Of a DNA stretch of 64,000 nucleotides, positions 55,835-64,000 are shown piece by piece. This DNA comes from Lachnospiraceae bacterium (lineage in GTDB: Bacteria; Bacillota_A; Clostridia; Lachnospirales; Lachnospiraceae), in assembly GCA_021770615.1 (NCBI GenBank), contig JAETQR010000015.1:21941-85940 (forward strand). The letters run 5' to 3'. Below the pieces are notes generated by a model. The model was not told the DNA's origin. It did not search any database and saw only the letters and a list, made by a program, of their open reading frames with translations. The translations under genes were made by a program, and so were the position numbers. Position 1 is the first letter of the stretch. Every line of letters starts with the position of its first letter.

Positions 55835-58117
55835 TCACTTTTCCCAGTACAGATCAACGCTGTCTTTATCATGAAGTGGTGTCGTAAAGTCCATCACATC
55901 CATGCCATTCAGGCGTGATACCAAACGCTTTCCTCCTGATTTTGTAAGATCGATCGGATACACATCAAACACATCGACAAAAGTATGCCTGTCCTTGGCA
56001 GGCATCGTTATCTTCTGTCCGTTTACCTCGATCGAAATACTATGTCCGGGCATCGCAACCGGCGCAGTTGTCGTCCCCGGCCACCCGGCCACAGACGTCA
56101 TCTGTGGCATACCTCCGCCTGCTAATGCATTTTGATATGTCCTCGCGGCCGGATTGCTGATCGGAAGGTCAGCTGCCCATGCCGGAAGTGGTTTTACCGG
56201 CGAGAGCAGTGGATCCGGACCACCCGGTACACTGTAATCATTCAGTCCTGCCGTAACATTGCTGTTTCCTGTCCCCGCATTCTTCCCGGCAATTCCTGAC
56301 AGCCCGGCTGTCTGTGCCTGCCCGGGCTTCGCCGCCGGCCTGGCTGGCTCCGGCGGCTCCACCGGTTCGGGCGGAGTATCATATTCCACCGAAACGCCAT
56401 CTTTCAGACGGGTTTCCATATCTGCTTTTTTACCGTCGACCAAAACATCCTCCTCCGGCTCCACTCCCATAAATTCAAATAACTGTCCCAGCGAATAGGT
56501 ATCCTGGACAGTCACCGAGTCCCCATCTCTTATCTCATAAAAACCGGATTGCACTTTTTGGTTCACCCTGACGATCTTCGGGCACAAAACCACCCGCCCA
56601 AGAAAGGTATATTTCAATTCCTCTTTACATCCGGGAATCCGTCCCACTGTAAGAGAGGCGTCCTCCCCCTTCGTCGCAGGCTTCACCGTGATCACATCAT
56701 TATCCTCAACAAGTTCGTTCAGATTTGACTCTCTTCCATTCCTGACTACCTCAGCCGCCTCCCCGAGGCGTCCCTTTACTTCTTTCTCCTCCCCATTCAA
56801 TGTATACGTAATCCCCTCTCCGCGGGAAGGAAACAAGCTGTTTTGTGAAAAGCCGGCATGGATACAGGCATCCAGTATCGTTGCCTTTCCATTATCATAA
56901 AGCTTAACCCGTTCTTCATTTACCCTCACATGGATAAAACTATTTTTTTGTTCATAGTATTCGAGGCAGATCCCGATCGGGGTCACAAGCGTCGAGTCCT
57001 TTTTCACACTGGTAGCCGAAAAATCAACCTGTTTTAAAACTTCAGCTCCCCGTATGCTGACCCGGTTTTCAGGAAGCCCGATTCGTTCTGCCATCAGTTT
57101 CGTAAAACCGGGCATTTTTCCGCCGCCTCCTACGACAAACACCGCACTCACCGGATTGCCGCCATTTAGTTCAGTGATCTTATCCGATACCTTTTCCACG
57201 ATATAGGACATCGCTTCTTTGGCAGTTTCCTGAATTTCTTTCTGATCCAATTTAAAAGCCTCTCCCATAATATTTTTAAAGGAAATCGCCTTCCGCTTTG
57301 TAGCTGCTCTCTTAACCTTCTCTGCTGTCTCAAAATCCACGAGATATTTTTTGGCGATCGCTTCTGTTATCTCGTCCCCGGCAAGAGGCATCATTCCAAA
57401 CGCAATGATACTTCCGTCTTTCACGATCGATATATCGGATGTTCCCGCCCCCACATCTACCAGAGCGATGTTTAAGAGCCGGAACCGCTCAGGAATAGCC
57501 ACATTGATCGCAGCGATCGGCTCAAGCGTAAGGCTTGCCACCTGAAGTCCCGCCTGCTCGACTGCCGAATAAAGCCCTTCTACTACCTCATCCGGCAAAA
57601 ACGTAGCGATCATTTCCACACCGATCGAAGAAGCCATATGCTCTTCGATCATCTCCATCGGATATCCATTCAGATAGTATTTTACCGGGGAATACCCCAC
57701 ACAGTAAAAGCGCTTATCTTTGTGATCCGCCTCTAACCGGATCTCTTCATATGCCTTTTCCACGGCAACACTGTCTAAGGAATGCACATGTTCTGACGTC
57801 ACCTTTGATTCTGACGGCATCTCATATTCAACATACACATTCTTCGTCTTCAGGACACGTCCTGCCGCGGCGATGCTCACATCTGACAATTCTTCCCCTA
57901 TTTTTTCCTCCAGACGTACCTTTACCTCTTTGATCGTCCGGACCACAGTCGGAATATCGTGAATCTGTCCGTCGATCACTGCTCTCGTCTTGTGCTCGAT
58001 GGAAACCTGTGCCACGACAACGAAACGGTCTGTACCCACCCGGTATCCCACGGTGCCGACGATACTCCGCGTGCCGATATCTAATCCAAACACATAATTA
58101 TCACTAACATTACCCAT
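55835..58117 (-). CDS. FtsA-like actin-fold protein with a long tail
   Basis: This 760-residue protein carries an actin-like FtsA/PilM fold in its first 405 residues: VFGLDIGTRSIVGTVGYRV (phosphate 1), the SHS2-type region, LVDVGAGTSDISIVKDGS (phosphate 2) and VVGGGGKMPGFTKLMAER (adenosine). FtsA itself is about 420 residues. Here a 350-residue tail adds beta-grasp-like units (FIHVRVNEERVKLYDNGK; ISIEVNGQKITMPAKDRHTF) and a proline- and glycine-rich linker. It may organise division or another envelope structure. The start follows GAGGG. It lies upstream of the GGDEF gene and downstream of coaE. Confidence 0.8.
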   Translation of the reverse strand: MGNVSDNYVFGLDIGTRSIVGTVGYRVGTDRFVVVAQVSIEHKTRAVIDGQIHDIPTVVRTIKEVKVRLEEKIGEELSDVSIAAAGRVLKTKNVYVEYEMPSESKVTSEHVHSLDSVAVEKAYEEIRLEADHKDKRFYCVGYSPVKYYLNGYPMEMIEEHMASSIGVEMIATFLPDEVVEGLYSAVEQAGLQVASLTLEPIAAINVAIPERFRLLNIALVDVGAGTSDISIVKDGSIIAFGMMPLAGDEITEAIAKKYLVDFETAEKVKRAATKRKAISFKNIMGEAFKLDQKEIQETAKEAMSYIVEKVSDKITELNGGNPVSAVFVVGGGGKMPGFTKLMAERIGLPENRVSIRGAEVLKQVDFSATSVKKDSTLVTPIGICLEYYEQKNSFIHVRVNEERVKLYDNGKATILDACIHAGFSQNSLFPSRGEGITYTLNGEEKEVKGRLGEAAEVVRNGRESNLNELVEDNDVITVKPATKGEDASLTVGRIPGCKEELKYTFLGRVVLCPKIVRVNQKVQSGFYEIRDGDSVTVQDTYSLGQLFEFMGVEPEEDVLVDGKKADMETRLKDGVSVEYDTPPEPVEPPEPARPAAKPGQAQTAGLSGIAGKNAGTGNSNVTAGLNDYSVPGGPDPLLSPVKPLPAWAADLPISNPAARTYQNALAGGGMPQMTSVAGWPGTTTAPVAMPGHSISIEVNGQKITMPAKDRHTFVDVFDVYPIDLTKSGGKRLVSRLNGMDVMDFTTPLHDKDSVDLYWEK

Positions 58118-58205
58118 ACATATTCCCTCAACTCTCACAAAAACCTCCGGACAAATTGTTTCTAACGGTCTGTCCGCGACATTATTATATCTCAGTATAT
58201 CACAA

Positions 58206-58802
58206 CTACCCTTCTTTTTCCAGAAAATTTTCCATGCATTCCCGTATGTACTGCACCAGTTCTTCCCGCCCGCCATCGTTTATAATGATACGGTCACACT
58301 TTTTGGCAAGTTCAAAATTACTGATCTGGTTTTTCATGATATCCCCGGCCTTCTTTCTCGAATATCCTCTGGACTCCATGAGGCGGCGGATCCGTATTTC
58401 ATCCTCCGTCAGGACTCCCCACACCTCATCGCACAGTCGGTCACATCCTGTCTCAAACAGGATCGCTGTCTCAAGTACAAAGAGCCTGTCCGTCGCATAG
58501 CGTTCGATCAATCCCCTGATCTCCGAAAACACAAACGGGTGAATGATCCCATTTAACCGGCCGAGACACTGCGTGTCCTGATACACGATCCGTGCCAGCG
58601 CTTCCCGGTCGATCTCACCGGACTCTGACGCCAGCTCCTCTCCAAACGTATCTAAGATCACCCGATAAGTATCTGTCCCGGGAAGCATCGCTTTATGCCC
58701 CAGTTCATCCGCCATACATATATAAGCGCCATATTCCTGCTCCAGAATGCGAAGCACCGTAGACTTCCCACTGCCTACTCCTCCCGCAATCCCGATCACC
58801 AT
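58206..58802 (-). CDS. coaE: dephospho-CoA kinase
   Basis: This 198-residue enzyme catalyses the last step of CoA synthesis. The P loop is GIAGGVGSGKSTVLRI at the N-terminus, followed by a lid region with VLETAILFETGCDRLCDEVW. The ATG is preceded by GGGGGAGG. It lies 22 bases after the polA stop, as in many Firmicutes where polA and coaE are paired. Confidence 0.95.
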   Translation of the reverse strand: MVIGIAGGVGSGKSTVLRILEQEYGAYICMADELGHKAMLPGTDTYRVILDTFGEELASESGEIDREALARIVYQDTQCLGRLNGIIHPFVFSEIRGLIERYATDRLFVLETAILFETGCDRLCDEVWGVLTEDEIRIRRLMESRGYSRKKAGDIMKNQISNFELAKKCDRIIINDGGREELVQYIRECMENFLEKEG

Positions 58803-58824
58803 CGCAGACCTCCCCCTTCTCCGG

Positions 58825-61518
58825 TCATTTCGCCTCATACCAGCTGTTTCCCTGCTTCACCTCTGCGATCAGAGGAACATGCAGTTCAGCTGCTGCCACC
58901 ATCTCATGTTCCAGAATTTCCTTCACAGCGTCAATTTCATCCCTCTTTGTCTCGATCAGAAGCTCATCGTGGATCTGCAGGATGAGCTTTGAAGAAAAGT
59001 TTTCCTCGCGAAGCCTGCGGTCCACATTGATCATAGCGATCTTTATAATATCTGCCGCCGTCCCCTGGATTGGGGAGTTCATCGCAATCCTCTCTCCAAA
59101 CTGCCTTTGCATGAAATTTTTTGACTCGAGCTCAGGGATCGGCCGCCTTCTGCCAAACATGGATGTGACATATCCTTTTTCTTTTCCCATATTTATGAGA
59201 GAATCCATATATTCTTTTACCTTTGGATACGTATGGAAATAATCTGCAATATATTTTTCTGCCTCTTTTTTCGTTATATTAAGATCTCTGGAAAGTCCAA
59301 ACCCACTGATCCCGTATACGATCCCAAAGTTTACCGCCTTTGCATTCCTGCGCTGAAGTTCGGTGACTTCTTCATACGGCACATGGAATACCAGAGCCGC
59401 TGTCGTTCTGTGTACATCTGCATTTTCACGGTATGCCTCGATCAGGCGCTCATCACCTGACATATGCGCAAGAACCCTCAACTCGATCTGTGAATAATCG
59501 GCATCCAGAAAAACATATCCCTCTTTCGGAACAAAAACCTTGCGGATCTGTCTCCCGAGTTCCATCCGCACCGGTATGTTCTGCAGGTTTGGCTCCGTAC
59601 TGCTGAGCCTCCCGGTCGCCGTGATCGTCTGATTGAAAGTGGAACGTATTCTGCCATCGAGGTCGATATACACTGACAATCCGTCTGCATAGGTGGATTT
59701 CAGCTTTGTGAGCTGACGGTATTCCAGTATCCTCTCTACGATCGGGCTCTCAAACCTAAGCTTTTCCAATACCTCTGCCGAGGTGGAATATCCGGTCTTT
59801 GTCTTTTTCCCATATGGCATACGGAGTTTTTCAAACAGGATGACGCCGAGCTGTTTGGGGGAATTGATATTAAATTCCTCTCCGGCCATATCATAAATTT
59901 CCTGCTGCAGTACCTCGATGCGCTCTCCCAGTTTTTCTCCGTACTCTCTCAGCGCCTCCCTCTTTACAGCAATTCCCTCCTGCTCCATATGGAACAGAGT
60001 AAACACAAGAGGCATTTCTATTTTTTCAAACAGCTCCATGGATTTTATGAGTTTCAGCCTTTTATGGAGTGGTTTATATGCCCGAAACGATGTGAGAGCA
60101 CAGTAACAGTAGTACTTTACCATTTCCGGCCGCTCCTCCGTATAGGCTCGGTAAACACTCTTCTTTCCAAAATGCTGGCTGTACGGAGCCATCAGAAGCT
60201 CCGCATATTCCGATGCGATATCTTCCTCTGCAAACCCCTTCTGGACCGGGTTGATGATATAGGCAGCAAGCGCAGTGTCAAACGCCCGTTCCGGGCTCAG
60301 ACCGGGCATATATTCCAACTGGCTCTTTAGGTCGCTGGTCACGATCGTCACTTTATGCTCCGATAATCTCTCCAACTGCCCTCTGACCATTTCCTCATGG
60401 ATTCCGTTTCCGACATGACAAAATACCACCTCTTCCCCGGAAGCACATACCACCAGGGCTGCCAGGCGTTCTTCCTCTTCCATAAAAAGCGACATCTGTC
60501 CATCCGTTTCACAGGAAGACTCGTCTCTCCTTTTCGCCAGTATCTTGACAGAGACATACGGACAGGAACAACATTGATCCATAAACGTAATAAATTCTTT
60601 CCCGGTGTCGATCTCACGGAAATATTTCTCAATGGACAGATTCGCCCCTGTGTCATTCTGAAAACGGCTCATCAGTGACTTGAACTCCAGTTTCTGGATC
60701 AGACGGTATGCCTCATCGGTAAAAATATTTTCAATGCGGCAGTCTTCCGGTTTGATCCCCAGGCGGCAGTCTGTCTTTATCGTCGCCAGCTTTTTACTCA
60801 TTAAAGCCAGATCCGTATTATTTTTTACCGCCTCCCTCGCCCTGTTCGGCGTTATTTCCTCCACATGCCCGATCGCATTTTCCACCGTTCCGAATACAGT
60901 AAGTATTTTCACTGCCGTTTTCTCCCCGACGCCCGGCACACCCGGAATATTGTCAGAAGCATCCCCCATAAGTCCCTTGAGGTCGATGATCTGCTCCGGT
61001 GTCACACCGTATTTTTCAATGACCTGAGAGCGGTAATAGTCCTCTACTGTCGTCTTTCCTCCCTTTGTCTTCGGAATCCTGACCTTGACTTTGTCTGTGG
61101 CGAGCTGTAAAAGATCCCTGTCACCGGATACAACAGACACCTCGAATCCCTGCTCTTCTCCGGTCTTTGCCATCGTCCCAAGGATATCGTCCGCCTCGAT
61201 CCCTGCCTGTTCCCGGATCTGTATCCCCATGGCCTTAAGGATTTCTTTCAGAACCGGGATCTGCTCCCCGAGCTCATCTGCCATCGGTTTTCTCGTGCCC
61301 TTATATTCGCCATACATCTCATGGCGAAAGGTAGGCGCCTTCACATCAAATGCTACCATAAGATGGGTAGGTGTCTCCTCCTCCATCACTTTTAACAATA
61401 TATTCAGAAACCCATAAATGGCATTTGTATGGAGTCCCTCTTTATTCGTCAGTTCCGGTACTCCGTAAAATGCCCGGTTGATAATACTGTTTCCATCGAT
61501 CAATACAAGCTTATCCAC
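58825..61518 (-). CDS. polA: DNA polymerase I, with an inactive proofreading domain
   Basis: This 897-residue polymerase serves gap repair and Okazaki fragment processing. The 5' nuclease domain begins KLVLIDGNSIINRAFYGVPE. The middle domain lacks the DxE acidic residues of the 3'-5' exonuclease (around VSVKILAKR), so proofreading is likely absent, as in Bacillus. The polymerase domain has DYSQIELRVLAHMSGDERLI (motif A), RRNAKAVNFGIVYGISGFGL (motif B) and QIHDELLIE (motif C). The start is GTG, preceded by GAGAGGAAAAG. It is followed by coaE. Confidence 0.96.
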   Translation of the reverse strand: MDKLVLIDGNSIINRAFYGVPELTNKEGLHTNAIYGFLNILLKVMEEETPTHLMVAFDVKAPTFRHEMYGEYKGTRKPMADELGEQIPVLKEILKAMGIQIREQAGIEADDILGTMAKTGEEQGFEVSVVSGDRDLLQLATDKVKVRIPKTKGGKTTVEDYYRSQVIEKYGVTPEQIIDLKGLMGDASDNIPGVPGVGEKTAVKILTVFGTVENAIGHVEEITPNRAREAVKNNTDLALMSKKLATIKTDCRLGIKPEDCRIENIFTDEAYRLIQKLEFKSLMSRFQNDTGANLSIEKYFREIDTGKEFITFMDQCCSCPYVSVKILAKRRDESSCETDGQMSLFMEEEERLAALVVCASGEEVVFCHVGNGIHEEMVRGQLERLSEHKVTIVTSDLKSQLEYMPGLSPERAFDTALAAYIINPVQKGFAEEDIASEYAELLMAPYSQHFGKKSVYRAYTEERPEMVKYYCYCALTSFRAYKPLHKRLKLIKSMELFEKIEMPLVFTLFHMEQEGIAVKREALREYGEKLGERIEVLQQEIYDMAGEEFNINSPKQLGVILFEKLRMPYGKKTKTGYSTSAEVLEKLRFESPIVERILEYRQLTKLKSTYADGLSVYIDLDGRIRSTFNQTITATGRLSSTEPNLQNIPVRMELGRQIRKVFVPKEGYVFLDADYSQIELRVLAHMSGDERLIEAYRENADVHRTTAALVFHVPYEEVTELQRRNAKAVNFGIVYGISGFGLSRDLNITKKEAEKYIADYFHTYPKVKEYMDSLINMGKEKGYVTSMFGRRRPIPELESKNFMQRQFGERIAMNSPIQGTAADIIKIAMINVDRRLREENFSSKLILQIHDELLIETKRDEIDAVKEILEHEMVAAAELHVPLIAEVKQGNSWYEAK

Positions 61519-61556
61519 TGTCTTTTCCTCTCTTCTATCTACTGCCTGATGATACG

Positions 61557-61612
61557 AACAAGGAGAGGTGCGCTCCTGTTCTCCTATTCCTATGCGCACA
61601 CCTCTCCTTTTG
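61557..61612 (-). terminator. terminator after the DAK2 gene
   Basis: AGGAGAGGTGCGC and GCGCACACCTCTCCT form a long, slightly imperfect stem. On the minus strand it follows the DAK2 stop (61700) and precedes polA, separating the two transcripts. Confidence 0.6.
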
Positions 61613-61699
61613 TCCTGATACAACGTCACCAATACAACAAAAATAAATATCACTTACGATTTGCTATATTAACATTTCATGGTGTCGTCAGGCTAATCA

Positions 61700-63367
61700 C
61701 TATTCAACAGAAACAAAATAATAGTAGATCGGCTGGCCACCATACTCTGTCTCCACTTCAACATCTTCATATTTCTCACAAATCGCATCTGCGATCTCCT
61801 GAGCCTCTTCCTCCGAGCCCTCTTCTCCGTAATACAACGTGATAAGTTCTGTTTCCTCATCCTTAAGCGCATCGATCAGGCTGAGTGTCGTCTCTTTTAC
61901 ATCGCTTCCCACAACCTCGATCGTCTTGTCACTAAGACCCATGATGTCTCCCTGCTTGATCTCTTTCCCGTCGATCGAGGTATCACGGACTGCATACGTT
62001 ACCTGGCCGGATTTGATCTGCTGCATCGCTTCCGTCATCGTCGCCTCATTGTCTTCCACAGAAGTTCCGTCAATATAATTTATCATGGCAGTAATGCCCT
62101 GCGGAATATTTTTCGTCGGGATCACAACGATATTTTTATCTTTCGTCAGATCCTTCGCCTGATTTGCCGCAAGAATAATGTTGGAATTGTTCGGGAAAAT
62201 ATAGATCGTCTCCGCACCTACTTTTGACACCGCTTCCAATATATCTTCGGTACTCGGATTCATCGTCTGACCGCCCTCGATCACATAATCTGCCCCAAGT
62301 TCCCTGAAAATATTTCCAAGTCCCTCACCGGCAGAGACACTGATAAATCCAACCTCTTTCCATGGCGCCTCTTCCACCTCTTCTTCCTGTTTCTGCGTAT
62401 CCGCAGACTGGATCAGGCGCTCATTATGCTCTTCTCTCATATTATCGATCTTCATACGGGACAGTTCACCATACCTGAGTCCCTTCTGGATCGCCAGTCC
62501 CGGATCATTTGTATGGACATGGATCTTTACGATATCTTCATCCGCCACACACACGATCGAATCCCCGATGCTTTCCAGATATCCTTTCAGGTTCTTTTCA
62601 TCCCGGGAAGTAAATTCCTTCTCCAGCATAATGATAAATTCCGTACAGTATCCAAATTTAATATCCCCTGTACTGATTCCGTCTACATTTGCGCCACTTC
62701 CTGCCTTTTTACTTTCCGGAGCTGCCGTCTCAGATTCATAGTGGATTTCTTTTCCGGTAAGAGCATCGTAAACCCCTTCCAGTATCGTCACAAGCCCCTC
62801 GCCGCCCGAGTCAACGACGCCCGCTTCTTTGAGTACGGGAAGCATATCCGGAGTATTTGATAAAACAACCCGCATTTCTTCGATGACCTGACGGGCAAAC
62901 TCTACGATATCATCACAATTTTTTGCAATTTTGGAGGCCTGTTCCGCTCCTCCTTTCGCCACAGTGAGGATTGTCCCCTCTTTGGGCTTCATAACCGCTT
63001 TATATGCTGAGTCCACAGCCTTTTCAAATGACTGGACAAGAACCTTTACATCGATCTCCTTTTCGTTTCGGATCACTTTCGTAAATCCACGGAGCAACTG
63101 GGAAAGGATCACTCCCGAATTTCCTCTGGCTCCGCGCAGGGAGCCGCTTGAGATCGCCCTGCATATCGTCTCCATGTCAGGCTCTTCGATCGCCATGACT
63201 TCATTCGCCGCCGACATGATCGTCATCGTCATATTGGTCCCCGTATCACCATCCGGCACCGGAAACACATTCAAATCATTTATATATTCCTTTTTTGCCT
63301 GAATCGCTGCCGCCCCCGCAAGAAAACATTTCTTTACAAGCAGCGCATCCATCGTCTTTACTGTCAA
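61700..63367 (-). CDS. DAK2 domain protein (FakA/YloV-like fatty acid kinase)
   Basis: This 555-residue protein has an N-terminal DAK2 (DhaL) kinase domain with the magnesium-ATP loop INDLNVFPVPDGDTGTNMTM at about residue 31 and LRGARGNSGVILSQLLRGF. A middle region and a C-terminal domain follow, as in FakA, which phosphorylates FakB-bound fatty acids. The start is TTG, chosen because GGAGG lies eight bases upstream and alignment to YloV begins there. It follows the Asp23 gene, the normal asp23-fakA order. Confidence 0.88.
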   Translation of the reverse strand: MTVKTMDALLVKKCFLAGAAAIQAKKEYINDLNVFPVPDGDTGTNMTMTIMSAANEVMAIEEPDMETICRAISSGSLRGARGNSGVILSQLLRGFTKVIRNEKEIDVKVLVQSFEKAVDSAYKAVMKPKEGTILTVAKGGAEQASKIAKNCDDIVEFARQVIEEMRVVLSNTPDMLPVLKEAGVVDSGGEGLVTILEGVYDALTGKEIHYESETAAPESKKAGSGANVDGISTGDIKFGYCTEFIIMLEKEFTSRDEKNLKGYLESIGDSIVCVADEDIVKIHVHTNDPGLAIQKGLRYGELSRMKIDNMREEHNERLIQSADTQKQEEEVEEAPWKEVGFISVSAGEGLGNIFRELGADYVIEGGQTMNPSTEDILEAVSKVGAETIYIFPNNSNIILAANQAKDLTKDKNIVVIPTKNIPQGITAMINYIDGTSVEDNEATMTEAMQQIKSGQVTYAVRDTSIDGKEIKQGDIMGLSDKTIEVVGSDVKETTLSLIDALKDEETELITLYYGEEGSEEEAQEIADAICEKYEDVEVETEYGGQPIYYYFVSVE

Positions 63368-63433
63368 TAGTTCGTCCTCCAAATCGTCAATGATACAAGA
63401 CACCTCTGTGCCGGGCTATATCGCCTGACCGGG

Positions 63434-63790
63434 TCAGTTCACCACTTTTACGCCTTCTACACATATCACTATTTTCCCAACTTCCATCCCGGTAAATTCC
63501 TCGACTTTGTATTTAACATTATCTACCAGATTTTCTGCCACAGTCATGATGCTCACACCATAAGCGACGATAATATGCATTTCAATATATAATTTATTTT
63601 CCTCGATCTTTACGTTCACCCCATGCCGGATATTATCTCTCTTTAAGAGCTGGACGATACCATCCTTCATGCTGACAGATGCCATTCCCACAACGCCAAA
63701 GCATTCTACCGCTGCGGAGCCGGCATATTTCGCCAGAACGTCCTCATCCACTACGATTTTTCCCATTTCATTATCTAACTGCCCTCTCAT
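63434..63790 (-). CDS. Asp23/Gls24 family envelope stress protein
   Basis: This 118-residue protein of the Asp23 family starts with GKIVVDEDVLAKYAGSAAVE near residue 10 and has CFGVVGMASVSMKDGIVQLL, then a conserved strand LYIEMHIIVAYGVSIMTVAE. Such proteins associate with the membrane or envelope and respond to alkaline or cell-wall stress. GGAGGG precedes the ATG. It lies upstream of the DAK2 gene, the common arrangement in Firmicutes. Confidence 0.9.
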   Translation of the reverse strand: MRGQLDNEMGKIVVDEDVLAKYAGSAAVECFGVVGMASVSMKDGIVQLLKRDNIRHGVNVKIEENKLYIEMHIIVAYGVSIMTVAENLVDNVKYKVEEFTGMEVGKIVICVEGVKVVN

Positions 63791-63829
63791 ATGAACCCTC
63801 CAATCAAATTTGAAAATACAATTAGTATT

Positions 63830-63858
63830 AGTTTACACCAAATCTTTGGAAAAATCAA
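63830..63858 (-). promoter_or_regulatory. probable promoter of the Asp23–DAK2 genes
   Basis: On the minus strand TTGATT (63853-63858) and TAAACT (63830-63835) are 17 bp apart, about 40 bases before the Asp23 start. The remaining sequence to the end of the window is AT-rich and shows no gene I can support. Confidence 0.5.
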
Positions 63859-64000
63859 ACATTTATGAAGTAATTTACAAGTTCTCTAAATTGCAAAAGT
63901 AAATTCTACTGTCTTTTTTCCTGATGGAAGTTACCTCTGCACAGGTTGAATTTAATTCTGCATATATATTATGATGTTCCTGCCCCTGACAGCAGTGGAA

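Noticed and set aside
63859..64000. divergent gene at the right end (for example rpmB)
   Set aside because: No supported start, ribosome site or protein motif was seen in the last 140 bases.

Overview
The window looks like chromosome from an anaerobic, spore-forming member of the Clostridia, most likely Lachnospiraceae. The evidence is gene content: the sporulation genes gpr, spoIIP and a spoIIM-like gene, an Amt–PII fusion, a Gld-type ABC exporter with a DUF4340 protein, an FtsA-like protein with a long tail, a MetH without its reactivation domain, and compact operons with strong AGGAGG ribosome binding sites. No prophage, IS transposase, rRNA, CRISPR array or origin was seen. The genus is inference.

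Layout. 1–450: a candidate type I toxin–antitoxin pair (40-residue hydrophobic peptide with a convergent antisense RNA). 575–13142: a long minus-strand block. Its promoter drives phosphoglycerate-mutase family, MATE, proS, metH, two glycosyltransferases and an LCP ligase, then a second promoter drives ilvN and ilvC, followed by a HAD phosphatase and an HD-GYP protein. 13143–15000: repeats and a small regulator locus (XRE plus LytTR on minus, XRE on plus). 15006–23560: spoIIP and gpr divergent from rpsT, dCMP deaminase, a large chemoreceptor, a cell-wall amidase and guaB. 23715–29000: tRNA-Gln, prfC, a secreted beta-helix protein, a thioesterase, an ArsC/Spx-like protein and a small membrane protein. 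29055–40632: Amt–PII, a membrane-anchored unknown, thiD, a degenerate hybrid histidine kinase, GNAT, a large GH2 beta-galactosidase and a lipoprotein. 41011–42171: an AT-rich insertion (small unknown protein and DUF4238). 42243–63790: cysS, the Gld-type exporter operon, spoIIM-like, Nudix, pepD, a PFL/ACT pair, a metallo-beta-lactamase fold protein, a diguanylate cyclase, the FtsA-like protein, coaE, polA, a DAK2 protein and Asp23.

The most unusual feature is a set of long intergenic palindromes. Nine loci carry long inverted repeats, and a tenth looks like a relic. They fall into a few groups that share a central core (A: 465, 26847, 26997; B/E: 13222, 31847, 40763; C: 21229, 28018, 28819, relic 13529; D: 21075). 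Within most groups the core is conserved but the 30–75 bp arms are specific to each locus and complementary to each other. It is as if the core had been inserted and one flank copied in inverted orientation. In one case the arm contains the last codons of thiD. I know of no described bacterial repeat family with exactly this structure, so it is my main candidate for something new. Whether the hairpins act in termination, RNA stability or mobilisation cannot be settled from the sequence.

Functional themes are cell envelope and sporulation, amino-acid, one-carbon and nitrogen metabolism, c-di-GMP and other sensing proteins, and housekeeping translation and replication. Start codons were chosen from ribosome binding sites and often differ from the longest reading frame.
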